From contig OY969703.1 of assembly GCA_963702075.1 (NCBI GenBank), positions 2,232,001-2,296,000 of the forward strand: a DNA stretch of 64,000 nt, given 5' to 3'. The position numbers and the translations under genes were made by a program. The notes beneath the pieces were generated by a model. The model was not told the DNA's origin and ran no database searches. It saw only the letters and a list, made by a program, of their open reading frames with translations. The first letter of the stretch is position 1, and every line of letters starts with the position of its first letter. The DNA is from VAYN01 sp963702075. Its GTDB lineage: Bacteria > Actinomycetota > Thermoleophilia > Solirubrobacterales > 70-9. Below, piece after piece: positions 1-7,802 of this stretch.

Positions 1-653
1 GCCGCCAGGATCATCGCCCGCTCGTCGCCGGGAGACGGCTTGACGACGGACGCGGGGAGCGGCGGGGCCCCATCGAGGCCGAGGCCGCACAGGCGGGTGA
101 CACCGTCGTCGCAGAGGGAGAGCGTCCACTCCATCAGCTCGTCCCCATCGAGCGCCAGCTGCTGGGGGCTCCCGGAGAGCAGCCGTGCCCGCGCCACCCG
201 GCCGCAACCGGCGACGATGCCTTTCACCAGGAGCCGCGGCAGCCGCGGGGGCCCGTCGGCCGAAGCGAGGCTTTTCGCCACCAGCGCCTCGAAGAGCCGG
301 TTCGTACGCTGCATCCGCTCGGCGCCGGCGCCGGCGCCGAAGGCCTCGACCAGAGCCAGCCGCGCCGCCGCCGGGTTGCCGGCGACCTGGCCGGCGAAGG
401 TGAGAAATCCGAGCCGGAGCCGCTCGCGCAGCTCATCCTCATCATCGATGGCGGCGTTAATCCCGCGCAGTGAGTGGTTGACGATGATGTCGTAGGTGGC
501 GAGAAAGCACGCTTCCTTGCCGGAGAAGTGTTTGTAGAAGTCCCGCTTCGAGACGCGGGCGCGCTTGACCAGCGCCGCCACGGAGAAGGCGTTGTAGCCA
601 TGCTCGGCGGTGAGCTCGACCATTGCCTCGTGCAGCCGTGCACGCTGGTGCAT
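1..653 (-). CDS. TetR/AcrR family transcriptional regulator (C-terminus cut by window edge)
   Basis: DNA-binding repressor of the TetR family, inferred from the N-terminal helix-turn-helix (about residues 10-45, including FSVAALVKRARVSKRDFYKHF), a typical TetR recognition-helix pattern with the YKHF end. The reading frame continues through a helical ligand-binding region and is still open at base 1, so about 217 residues are visible. The ATG at 651-653 is preceded by GGAGG eight bases upstream. It lies downstream of the P450 gene on the same strand, separated by 245 bp that carry a dyad. The ligand and targets are unknown. It could be autoregulatory or act on the gene beyond the left edge. 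Confidence 0.85.
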   Translation of the reverse strand, partial: MHQRARLHEAMVELTAEHGYNAFSVAALVKRARVSKRDFYKHFSGKEACFLATYDIIVNHSLRGINAAIDDEDELRERLRLGFLTFAGQVAGNPAAARLALVEAFGAGAGAERMQRTNRLFEALVAKSLASADGPPRLPRLLVKGIVAGCGRVARARLLSGSPQQLALDGDELMEWTLSLCDDGVTRLCGLGLDGAPPLPASVVKPSPGDERAMILA

Positions 654-855
654 GGCGACTTCCTCCGCCGAAAGTCCCGGCCCTGGCCTCAGTTTCGGAT
701 AGCGGGAGCTCCGCGATCGCGTGCTTCGCGATGAGCTGGATCTAGCGGTACCCGCACGACTGCGCGAGCCATTCGTAGCCAATGGCCTGAACCTCCAAGG
801 TATTCTGGAACGGCGTTCATCGCCTGTTCCTTAGTGATGATCTGGCCGTACCAAC

Positions 856-874
856 ACTGGACAAGGCGTCCAGT
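856..874. promoter_or_regulatory. 19-bp perfect dyad upstream of the TetR gene
   Basis: ACTGGAC and GTCCAGT form perfect 7-bp arms around a 5-base spacer (AAGGC), between the P450 stop codon and the TetR start codon. Size and symmetry suit a TetR-dimer operator. There is no T-run on either side, so it is a poor rho-independent terminator. The operator role is inference. Confidence 0.4.
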
Positions 875-898
875 TGCGCTCAGCCTCCCGCTGTCGCG

Positions 899-2290
899 TC
901 AGGCGTGCCGGGAGCTGATGACGACTCGGGCGCCGTGCCGCGGAATCATCGTGACGTTGCGGTGCAGGGCTCGCTCGGGCTCGGGATCGGCGGCGCGCAG
1001 GTCGAGGCGGCGGGCCATCGTCTCCAGGACCACGCGCTGCTCGGCCATGGCCAGGGCTGCTCCCAGGCAGCGGCGGATGCCGCCGCCGAAGGGGAGCCAC
1101 TCGTAGGTTCCCGGCTTGCGATCTTGCCAGCGCTCGGGGCGGAAGGCGAAGGGCTCGGGATAGAGGTCCTCGCGGTGGTGCAGGAGGAGGATGCTGATCA
1201 GGACCGGGGTGTCGGCGGGAACGGCGTAGTCGCCGAGGCGCCAGGGGCGCTTGACGCGGCGGCCGACGATCGGCACCACCGGCCGCGAGCGCATCGTCTC
1301 GGTGATCACCGCCTCGACCGCCTCCTCCGCCCCATCGCCGGAGCGCACCGCCGCGACCAGGCGCTCGTGCGCGTCGGGGGTGCGGACGAGGCGCTCCCAG
1401 GCCCAGGCCAGCGAGTTGGCGGTCGTCTCGTGACCGGCCAGCACCAGGGTCAGCAGCTCGTCGCGGATTTCGCCGTCGGTCAGCGGCTCGCCCTCCTCGC
1501 TGCGCGCCTGCAGCAGCAGGGACAGAATGTCGTGGCGCTCCTCCAGGTCCTCGCGCCGCCGCAGCGCGATCACCGCGTCCATGCGGCGGTCGATCAGCGC
1601 CCGGCCGAGGCGGGTGAGGCCGACCGGCTCCTCGCGACGCACGTTCATCAGCTCGGCGACCTGGGCGATTGGCTTGGTCGAGAGTTCGACCAGGCCTTTG
1701 ATCGTCGAGCGCAGCCGCCCCTCGGGGCTGCGCGGATCCGGCTTCTCGCCGATCCCGAAGATGCCGGCCATGATCACGTCGAGGGTGATCGCCTGCATGC
1801 GCGGGGCCAGCGCGAACGGCTCGCCCAGCGGCCAGCTGTCGATCTCGCGATCGGCGGCGTGGGCGATCGCCGCCATGTAGTGCTGGATCGCCTCGCCATG
1901 GAAGGGCGGCAGCAGCAGCTTGCGCTGGCGCATGTGGCGCTCGCCGAGCGAGGTCAGGACCGAGTCCGGCCCGACGATCGGCCGCAGCGGCGACTCGGCC
2001 GCCAGCGAGGGCGCTTCCTCCGGCTTCGCGGTGAAGAGCGAGCGCACGTCCTCCGGCAGGCTGGTGATGACCAGCGGCTCCGGGTCGGGCGTCTGCATCG
2101 CGAAGACGTCCCCCAGCCGCCGCCGCGCCCCGAAGACGAACTCGATCTGGCGCTGATTGAAGCGCAGCAGCTGCAGCGCCCCCGGCACCTGCACCAGCGG
2201 CGGCGCCGGCAGCCCGGCGGCCTCCTCGGGCGAGAGCGGTCCACTCGCGACGAGCGCGGTGGCCTCGGTGACGGTCTCCGTGACTCCCAT
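899..2290 (-). CDS. cytochrome P450
   Basis: Heme-thiolate monooxygenase of 463 aa. The three P450 signatures are visible: the I-helix oxygen-binding AGHETT at 285-290, ExxR as ETMR at 331-334, and the heme loop FGGGIRRCLG at 401-410 with axial Cys408. There is no N-terminal membrane anchor, so it is a soluble bacterial class enzyme that needs a separate ferredoxin and reductase, neither of which is encoded nearby. It starts 12 bp after the stop of the EthA-like monooxygenase, so the two are probably cotranscribed from the promoter near 3850. The substrate is unknown; the pairing with a flavin monooxygenase suggests oxidative catabolism of a lipophilic or ketone compound. Confidence 0.93.
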   Translation of the reverse strand: MGVTETVTEATALVASGPLSPEEAAGLPAPPLVQVPGALQLLRFNQRQIEFVFGARRRLGDVFAMQTPDPEPLVITSLPEDVRSLFTAKPEEAPSLAAESPLRPIVGPDSVLTSLGERHMRQRKLLLPPFHGEAIQHYMAAIAHAADREIDSWPLGEPFALAPRMQAITLDVIMAGIFGIGEKPDPRSPEGRLRSTIKGLVELSTKPIAQVAELMNVRREEPVGLTRLGRALIDRRMDAVIALRRREDLEERHDILSLLLQARSEEGEPLTDGEIRDELLTLVLAGHETTANSLAWAWERLVRTPDAHERLVAAVRSGDGAEEAVEAVITETMRSRPVVPIVGRRVKRPWRLGDYAVPADTPVLISILLLHHREDLYPEPFAFRPERWQDRKPGTYEWLPFGGGIRRCLGAALAMAEQRVVLETMARRLDLRAADPEPERALHRNVTMIPRHGARVVISSRHA

Positions 2291-2302
2291 CAGCCGGCCC
2301 GG

Positions 2303-3820
2303 CTACGCGGCGATCTCGACCGGCTTCTCGCGCCGCGGCGCCGCCGCCGGCCCGCGCGAGAACTCGATCTCGTCGCCGACCGGGCCGTGCTTGAACATGC
2401 GGATGTCCCGGGCGTAGTTCTGGTGCAGGCGCCAGGGATGCGACTTGCCCTGCTTCGGCAGCTGGTCCATCGCCCGCAGAACGTAGCCGGATTTGAGGTC
2501 GATGAATGGTTCGCGCGGCTGCGAGGGACCGGGCTCGCGCGGCGTCGCCACCCGGTAGCCGTTCGCGTCCATGTAGTTGAGGAGGCGGCACATGTACTGG
2601 GAGACGAGGTCGCACTTGAGGGTGAAAGAGGCGTTGGTGTAGCCGAGGGCGATCGCCAGGTTGGGGACGCCGCCGAACATCGCGCCCTTGTAGCCGATCA
2701 GGTCGGAGAAGCGCCTGCGCTCGCCGTCGACGGAGAACTCGATCCCGCCGGCGACCAGCAGGTTGAGCCCGGTCGCGGTGACGATGATGTCGGCCTCGAG
2801 CTCGCGCCCGGAGGTGAGCTCGAGCCCCTTCTCGGTGAAGGTCTCGATCGTGTCGGTGACGACGTCGGCGCGGCCGGAGCTGACCGCCTTGAAGAGGTCG
2901 CCGCCGGGAACGAGGCAGACGCGCTCGTCCCAGGGGTTGTACTTCGGTTCGAAGTTGCCGTCGATGTCGTAGCCGGCCGGCAGCTGGCGCTCGACCCCGC
3001 GCCGGATCAGCTTGCGGGCGAAGCGCGGCGCCCGGCGCGAGAGCTGGTAGAAGGCCATCTGGGTGAGGACGTTCTTCCAGCGGATGACCGCGTAGCGGGT
3101 CTTTTCGGGGAGGACGCGGCGCAACGCCTTGGCAATCGGGTCCTGGGCGGGCAGGGTGACGACGTAGCCGGGCGAGCGCTGCAGCATCGTGATCTGCTCG
3201 GTCTCGGGCGCCATCGCCGGGATCAGCGTCACCGCGGTGGCGCCGCTGCCGATCACGACGACGCGCTTGCCGCGGTAGTCGAGGTCCTCGGGCCAGTGCT
3301 GCGGGTGGACGATCTGCCCCTCGAAGCGCTCGGCGCCCGGGAACTCGGGCGTGAAGCCCTCGTCGTAGCGGTAGTAGCCGGTGCAGCCGTAGAAGAAGTC
3401 GCAGGTCAGCTCGACCGTCTCCCCCCCGCGCTCGGCGCGCACAGTCCACAGCGCCTCCTCGCTCGACCACTCGGCCGAGACGACCTTGTAGCCGAAGCGG
3501 ATGTGGTCCTCGACCCGGTACTCGCGCGCCGTCTCCTGGATGTAGTTGCGGATCTTCTCGCCGGCCGCGATCGAGTCTTCGTCGCTCCAGGGCTTGAACG
3601 AGTAGCCGAGCGTGTACATGTCCGAGTCGGAGCGGATGCCGGGATAGCGGAAAAGGTCCCAGGTACCGCCGATCGCCTCGCGGGACTCGAGGATCGCGTA
3701 GCTCTTGCCGGGGCAGTTCTCCTGCAGGTGGACGCCGGCGCCGACGCCGGAGAGGCCGGCACCGACGATCAGGACGTTGACGTGCTCGCGGTCGGTGGGC
3801 TGCGGGTGGTCGCTCGGCAT
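2303..3820 (-). CDS. ethA-like: EthA-like flavin-containing (Baeyer-Villiger type) monooxygenase
   Basis: FAD/NADPH monooxygenase of 505 aa. The FAD Rossmann motif GAGLSG is at 20-25, the BVMO fingerprint FEGQIVHPQHWP at 166-177 and the NADPH Rossmann GSGATA at 191-196. The start chosen is the ATG at 3818-3820 because GGAGG lies 5 bases upstream; an in-frame GTG at 3844 lacks such a site. The divergent neighbour strongly resembles mycobacterial EthR, which supports orthology to the EthA branch (ketone to ester oxidation, thioamide S-oxygenation in Mycobacterium). The P450 gene follows in the same operon. The physiological substrate is not visible from sequence. Confidence 0.9.
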   Translation of the reverse strand: MPSDHPQPTDREHVNVLIVGAGLSGVGAGVHLQENCPGKSYAILESREAIGGTWDLFRYPGIRSDSDMYTLGYSFKPWSDEDSIAAGEKIRNYIQETAREYRVEDHIRFGYKVVSAEWSSEEALWTVRAERGGETVELTCDFFYGCTGYYRYDEGFTPEFPGAERFEGQIVHPQHWPEDLDYRGKRVVVIGSGATAVTLIPAMAPETEQITMLQRSPGYVVTLPAQDPIAKALRRVLPEKTRYAVIRWKNVLTQMAFYQLSRRAPRFARKLIRRGVERQLPAGYDIDGNFEPKYNPWDERVCLVPGGDLFKAVSSGRADVVTDTIETFTEKGLELTSGRELEADIIVTATGLNLLVAGGIEFSVDGERRRFSDLIGYKGAMFGGVPNLAIALGYTNASFTLKCDLVSQYMCRLLNYMDANGYRVATPREPGPSQPREPFIDLKSGYVLRAMDQLPKQGKSHPWRLHQNYARDIRMFKHGPVGDEIEFSRGPAAAPRREKPVEIAA

Positions 3821-3844
3821 CGGATCCTCCTGGGTCTGGCTCAC

Positions 3845-3923
3845 GGCCGAAACTTTATCAACAGTGTGTCGAGAGAGTCAACCACTTGTCGAAATCGTCG
3901 ACGCTATGTAGCATGACTCACAC
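3845..3923. promoter_or_regulatory. divergent ethA/ethR-like promoter-operator region
   Basis: The minus strand carries TTGACT (3881-3876), an 18-base spacer and TAAAGT (3857-3852), a good promoter for the monooxygenase. The plus strand carries TTGTCG (3886-3891), a 17-base spacer and TAGCAT (3909-3914), which would give an almost leaderless transcript for the regulator at 3924. TGTCGA occurs at 3867-3872 and 3887-3892, CGTCGA at 3896-3901 and GTCAA at 3877-3881, overlapping both promoters. Repeated TGTCGA-like boxes are also what I recall of the M. tuberculosis EthR operator, so this is a likely EthR-type site (inference). Confidence 0.6.
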
Positions 3924-4583
3924 ATGCCCGCCGCCTCCAAAGCGAAACCGGCCCCCGCGGGGCGCGGCCGCCGCGCCGCCCGCGCCAGCGGCGACGAACG
4001 CGAACGGGCGATCCTCGAGACCGCCGAGCGGCTGCTCGAGGAGCGGCCGCTGAGCGAGATCTCGGTCGACGACCTCGCCAAGGGCGCCGGCATCTCCCGC
4101 CCCACCTTCTACTTCTACTTCCCCTCCAAGGACGCGGTGGTGCTGACGATCATCGACCGCCTCGTCGCCGCCGCGGCCGGCAGCCGCGAAGAGGCGCTGC
4201 AGACGCTGGCCGCCGGCGAACCGCGGGCAGGGCTGCGACAGGCCCTCGCCGATCTATACGGCGCCTTCCGCGCTCGGCGCGCCGTCTCCCTCGCCGCCGC
4301 CGAATTGCGGATGACCAACCCCGAGGCGCGCGAGCTCTGGTCGCAGGTGATGGAGGGCTGGGTCGCCGACACCACGGCGGTGATCGAGGCCGAGCGCGCC
4401 CGCGGCGCTGCCCCACCCGGCCAACCCCCCCGCGACCTCGCCATCGCCCTCGTGCAGATGAACGAGCGCGTCCAGTACGCGTCCTTCACCGGCGAGTCCC
4501 CCTCACTCGAGCAGGACCGCGTCCTCGACGTCCTGGTCGAGATCTGGCTGCGCGCGATCTACGGCACCGCCGAGCCGAGCTAG
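3924..4583 (+). CDS. ethR-like: EthR-like TetR family repressor
   Basis: 219-aa TetR regulator. The HTH segment from about residue 42 to 70 (ISVDDLAKGAGISRPTFYF, then YFPSK) matches, from memory, the M. tuberculosis EthR sequence almost residue for residue, and the C-terminal MNERxxxASFxGExPS block also recurs. It is divergent from the EthA-like gene with repeated TGTCGA boxes between them, the EthA/EthR arrangement. In mycobacteria EthR represses ethA through cooperative binding. A similar role here is inferred from synteny and sequence. The ligand-binding half is less conserved, so the natural inducer may differ. Confidence 0.92.
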   Translation: MPAASKAKPAPAGRGRRAARASGDERERAILETAERLLEERPLSEISVDDLAKGAGISRPTFYFYFPSKDAVVLTIIDRLVAAAAGSREEALQTLAAGEPRAGLRQALADLYGAFRARRAVSLAAAELRMTNPEARELWSQVMEGWVADTTAVIEAERARGAAPPGQPPRDLAIALVQMNERVQYASFTGESPSLEQDRVLDVLVEIWLRAIYGTAEPS

Positions 4584-4587
4584 ATCA

Positions 4588-4632
4588 CGAGTCCGCCAGG
4601 GATCGGGTACTACACGACTTCTCGCGGACTCG
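4588..4632. terminator. inverted repeat between convergent genes, possible bidirectional terminator
   Basis: CGAGTCCGC (4588-4596) pairs with GCGGACTCG (4624-4632) across a 27-nt loop, located five bases after the EthR-like stop and seven before the convergent LLM stop. There is no clear T-run, so terminator strength is uncertain. The arm begins with the same CGAGTCCG as the hairpin arm at 31142. Confidence 0.4.
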
Positions 4633-4638
4633 CGGTCG

Positions 4639-5583
4639 CTAGACCCGTGGCGCGATCTCGCGGCCCATCAACGCGACTGCATCGAGGTCGCGGTGGAGCA
4701 GGTGCTGTCCCATAATCCTCGTCAGGCCCGCGGCCTCGAGCTCCTGCAGCTGCGCGACCGCCTCCTCGACGGTGCCGAGGATGGTGCTCTCGCTGAGACC
4801 GGCCATGAACGCCTCGCCGTCGTCGCCTTCGCCCTTCCACTGCGCGAGGCGGGAGGCGCGATCGACCAGTTCGGCGCGGTCGGCGCCCACCAGCCAGCCG
4901 GTCATCATCGAGAGCGGCAGCGTCGCCGGGTCGCGCCCCTCGGCCTCGCAGGCCTGGTCGAGCCGGTGGCGGATGTCGGCGATCTCCTCCGCCGTCGCCA
5001 TCACCGTGTTGTACTCGTCGGCGTAGCGGGCGGCGAGGCGCAGGCTGCGGGGACCGCCGCGGCCGCCGAGGATCAGCGGCAGCGGCCGCTGGACTGGCTT
5101 CGGCAGCGCGTCGAGCTCGCGCGCTGAGAAGTACTTGCCGTCGAAGCTGAACGGACCGTCGCCCCAGTGGCCGCGGACGATCTGCATCTGCTCCTCGAGC
5201 GCGTCCATCCGCGGCCCGACGGGCGGCAGCTCGAACCCGTATAGCTCGTGCTCGCGCTCCCACCAGCCGGCGCCGATCCCGACTTCGACCCGGCCGCCGG
5301 AGACGTGGTCGGCGGTTACCGCCGCCTTCGCCAGCACCGCCGGGTGGCGAAAGGTTGCCGGCGAGACCATCGTCCCCAGCCGCAGCTTCTCCGTCACCGC
5401 CCCGAGCGCCGCGATCGTCCCCCAGGCATCGAGCGAGCCGCGCTCGCGCCGGTCGTCGACCGAGAGGTAGTGGTCGGAGCGGAACATCGTCCCCACCCCA
5501 TGCTCTTCGCAGGCCGCCGCCAGCGCCAGCCAGTCCTCCCAGGTCACGTCCTCCTGGCCCTCGACCATCAGGCAGATCTCCAT
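4639..5583 (-). CDS. LLM-class (F420-dependent-like) oxidoreductase
   Basis: 314-aa luciferase-like monooxygenase fold protein. The N-terminal strand MEICLMVEG, the SDHY segment near residue 36, the GxGWWEREHELYG block after residue 100 and the ILGGRGG segment near 170 are typical of the F420-dependent LLM subfamily of actinobacteria. Start ATG 5583 has GAGGAGGG a few bases upstream. It is monocistronic and convergent with the EthR-like gene. A 21-bp-phased direct repeat lies upstream. The cofactor could be F420H2 or FMN; the substrate is unknown. Confidence 0.85.
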   Translation of the reverse strand: MEICLMVEGQEDVTWEDWLALAAACEEHGVGTMFRSDHYLSVDDRRERGSLDAWGTIAALGAVTEKLRLGTMVSPATFRHPAVLAKAAVTADHVSGGRVEVGIGAGWWEREHELYGFELPPVGPRMDALEEQMQIVRGHWGDGPFSFDGKYFSARELDALPKPVQRPLPLILGGRGGPRSLRLAARYADEYNTVMATAEEIADIRHRLDQACEAEGRDPATLPLSMMTGWLVGADRAELVDRASRLAQWKGEGDDGEAFMAGLSESTILGTVEEAVAQLQELEAAGLTRIMGQHLLHRDLDAVALMGREIAPRV

Positions 5584-5623
5584 CGGCCCTCCTCGTTTTG
5601 GTTGCCTGGCCCAGGGGTACCCA

Positions 5624-5655
5624 ATCTCAGCGGCACCGACCCGGATCTCAGCGGC
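5624..5655. repeat. phased direct repeat ATCTCAGCGGC x2
   Basis: ATCTCAGCGGC occurs at 5624-5634 and again at 5645-5655, offset by 21 bp (two helical turns). It lies in the 204-bp gap between the divergent LLM oxidoreductase and secreted-protein genes. This geometry suits two regulator dimers binding the same DNA face (inference). Confidence 0.45.
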
Positions 5656-5787
5656 TTTTTACCGAGCCTGGCTCGGTTCCCGCTTGAGTGAGAAGACCAA
5701 CCGCCACGGCGGAGCGGCGTCCGGGCCGGTGCCATTCCTTCGTCCAGCCCGATCGATTGGTCCCAGAAGCCGCGCTAACGTCGCGGA

Positions 5788-6822
5788 ATGCCGCACCCGA
5801 CTTCTGCCACAGCGGGCTGTGTTCAAACCCGGAAGCGTTGGTCGGCGGCGCTGGGAGTCGCTGCGCTGGCGGTCGCCATCGCCGTGCTTGCGGGACGAGC
5901 CTCGGCCGTCGGTCCCTACCCCGCCCTCGGCGCCTGCCCGGTCTTCCCGCAGCCGCCCCCTTCGCTCTCGGCGCGGGCGCCGTCCCTCCCTACCGAGGCC
6001 GCCTGGAACCAGGACATCTCGAAGGCGCCGCGCGATCCGCGCTCCTCCGCCTACATCGCCTACATCGACGCCCACGGCGGCGACCACATGCACCCCGACT
6101 TCGGTTCGCCCCGCCCCTACGGCTTCCCATACTCGGTCGTCGGCCCCGGCCAACCCAGGCTGCCGATCCGCTACACCGCCTACGGCGAGGAGAGCGACCC
6201 GGGGCCGTTCCCGGTGCCGGCGAAGGCGCCGGTCGAGGGCGGCAACGGCAGCGACGGCGACCGCCACGTGCTCGTCGTCGACCGCTCCGCCTGCAAGCTC
6301 TACGAGCTCTACCGCGCCTTCTTCGTCGCCAAACCCCACCCGCACTGGAATGCCGACTCCGGGACCGAATGGGATTTGCGCTCGGCCGCCCGGCGCTCCG
6401 AGGGCTGGACCTCGGCCGACGCCGCCGGGCTGCCGATCCTCCCCGGCCTCGTTCGCTACGACGAAGTCGCCGCCGGCCACCTCGACCATGCGATCCGCGT
6501 CACCTTCGACAGCACCCGCAACGCCTGGGTCCACCCCGCCTCCCACTGCGCCGGCGACACCTCGAACCCGGCCGCGCCGCCGATGGGCCTGCGCCTGCGG
6601 CTGAAGGCGGGCTACGGCCTCGGCGGCTTCAGCGGGCCTGCAAAGACGATCGCCCTGGCGATGAAGCAATACGGCCTGATCGTCGCCGACAACGGCTCCA
6701 ACTGGTACTTCTCAGGCAGCAGCGACCGCCGCTGGGACGACGAGAACCTCGACCAGCTGAAGCAGATCCCCGGCAGCGCCTTCGAAGTCGTGAAGAGCGC
6801 CGCAGCCGTCCATTCATGCTGA
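5788..6822 (+). CDS. conserved secreted protein of unknown function
   Basis: 344 aa. A basic N-terminus followed by a hydrophobic stretch (about residues 20-40) ending in ASA gives a Sec signal peptide. The mature region has His/Asp-rich patches (GGDHMHPDFGSP, KPHPHWN), a 'DRSACKLYELY' segment and a C-terminal block ADNGSNWYFSGSSDRRWDD. I recall this last motif from a family of secreted actinobacterial proteins without assigned function. Three cysteines are in the mature part. No catalytic motif is recognised with confidence. It is probably a single-gene transcript. Confidence 0.8.
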   Translation: MPHPTSATAGCVQTRKRWSAALGVAALAVAIAVLAGRASAVGPYPALGACPVFPQPPPSLSARAPSLPTEAAWNQDISKAPRDPRSSAYIAYIDAHGGDHMHPDFGSPRPYGFPYSVVGPGQPRLPIRYTAYGEESDPGPFPVPAKAPVEGGNGSDGDRHVLVVDRSACKLYELYRAFFVAKPHPHWNADSGTEWDLRSAARRSEGWTSADAAGLPILPGLVRYDEVAAGHLDHAIRVTFDSTRNAWVHPASHCAGDTSNPAAPPMGLRLRLKAGYGLGGFSGPAKTIALAMKQYGLIVADNGSNWYFSGSSDRRWDDENLDQLKQIPGSAFEVVKSAAAVHSC

Positions 6823-6900
6823 TTTAGCCGCACGCAGCGTGATTTGCCGCCAATGGATTGGGTACCTGACCTAAAGGGACACTCCCGAGGAGAGAGAGAA

Positions 6901-7566
6901 ATGGCGGACACCAAAACGAAAAAACGAGCCGCGCCGAAACGCGCCAGCTCGTCAAGCAAATCGAAATCGGCGAAACCGAAATCGCAGTCGAAAGCGAAAG
7001 CAAGCTCGAAAGCAAAATCGAGCTCGAAAGCCGGGAAACCGAAATCGGCGAAACCCAAAGCCACGAAACCGAGGGCCGCAAAAGCGAAAGCCAAATCGTC
7101 CGGCTCTAAATCGTCGCGCTCCAAATCGTCAGGCTCGAAAGCGAAAGCGCCGAGCTCGAACGGTTCGAGCAACGGCTCGAGCAGCAGCAACCCCGTCGAG
7201 GCCGTACGCCACGCGGTCGGCGGCGCCGGCCAAACCGTCGGCAAGGCCGCGAGCAAAGCGAAGGTGCCACTCGTCGCCGGCGGAGCCGCGATCGCTGGGG
7301 CTGCCGGCGGGATGGCTCTCGCCGCCGCGTCCAAACAAGGGCGCAAGAAGGGCATCAAGGGCCTGAAAGCGGCGATGCCTCGCAAACCCAAGGTCAAGAT
7401 CAAGTCGGGTGACCTGGCCAAGGCAGCCAAGGAGGTCGGGAAAGTCAGCGCGCAAGTGGGCGAGATCGCCAACGGGATCCAGCGCGCCCAAGATTCGTCG
7501 AACGGAGACGGCAAGCACCGTTCGCCGGTAGAGGTCGTTCTACAGGGACTCACCGCGAGGCGTTAG
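6901..7566 (+). CDS. Lys/Ser/Ala-rich histone-H1-like low-complexity protein
   Basis: 221 aa. Residues 1 to about 90 are built almost only from Lys, Ser and Ala with irregular SKSK, AKAK and KPKSAK repeats, a composition like eukaryotic H1 tails and mycobacterial HupB or Streptomyces HupS tails. The second half has a glycine/alanine hydrophobic stretch (VPLVAGGAAIAGAAGGMALAAA) flanked by basic residues. The start ATG 6901 is preceded by AGGAGAGAG. The basic tail predicts nucleic-acid or polyanion binding; the hydrophobic segment suggests membrane association instead or as well. No globular domain is recognised. Confidence 0.75.
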   Translation: MADTKTKKRAAPKRASSSSKSKSAKPKSQSKAKASSKAKSSSKAGKPKSAKPKATKPRAAKAKAKSSGSKSSRSKSSGSKAKAPSSNGSSNGSSSSNPVEAVRHAVGGAGQTVGKAASKAKVPLVAGGAAIAGAAGGMALAAASKQGRKKGIKGLKAAMPRKPKVKIKSGDLAKAAKEVGKVSAQVGEIANGIQRAQDSSNGDGKHRSPVEVVLQGLTARR

Positions 7567-7632
7567 CGCCGGGCTGGCCCTGAGGACTTGGCTGCGACCG
7601 CGTGTCCAGGGACGCGCGGTCGCAAGCCTCGA

Positions 7633-7785
7633 CTAGCCGGCGCGGCGGGCGCCGCCGGAGACCAGCCGCCAGCCGCGTCCGAGCACGGCGAGAACGGCGA
7701 ACGCCACCGCAAACCCGATCGCCCCGAGCACGAGCAGGAAGACGACGAAGGCGATGATCGCGAACGGGATGAGGAGGAGTTTCAC
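7633..7785 (-). CDS. small single-pass membrane protein
   Basis: About 50 aa from a GTG at 7785 (VKLLLIPFAIIAFVVFLL...). It has one or two adjoining hydrophobic segments and a basic C-terminus (GRGWRLVSGGARRAG). An in-frame ATG at 7827 would add 14 residues but overlap the divergent gene that starts at 7803, so the shorter start is preferred. No family is recognised. Confidence 0.5.
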   Translation of the reverse strand: MKLLLIPFAIIAFVVFLLVLGAIGFAVAFAVLAVLGRGWRLVSGGARRAG

Positions 7786-7802
7786 GCCTGCGTAGTCTTG
7801 CA

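Noticed and set aside
905..3916. Very long open frames opposite or out of frame with the P450 and monooxygenase (plus 905-3916, minus 831-3470)
   Set aside because: They arise from high GC at third codon positions, have Arg/Ala/Gly-rich composition without domains, and lie over genes with clear catalytic motifs.
6901..7170. Possible tandem-repeat or CRISPR-like array from recurring AAATCG and AAAGC units
   Set aside because: Units are irregular and in frame with a Lys/Ser/Ala-rich protein; no spacers.
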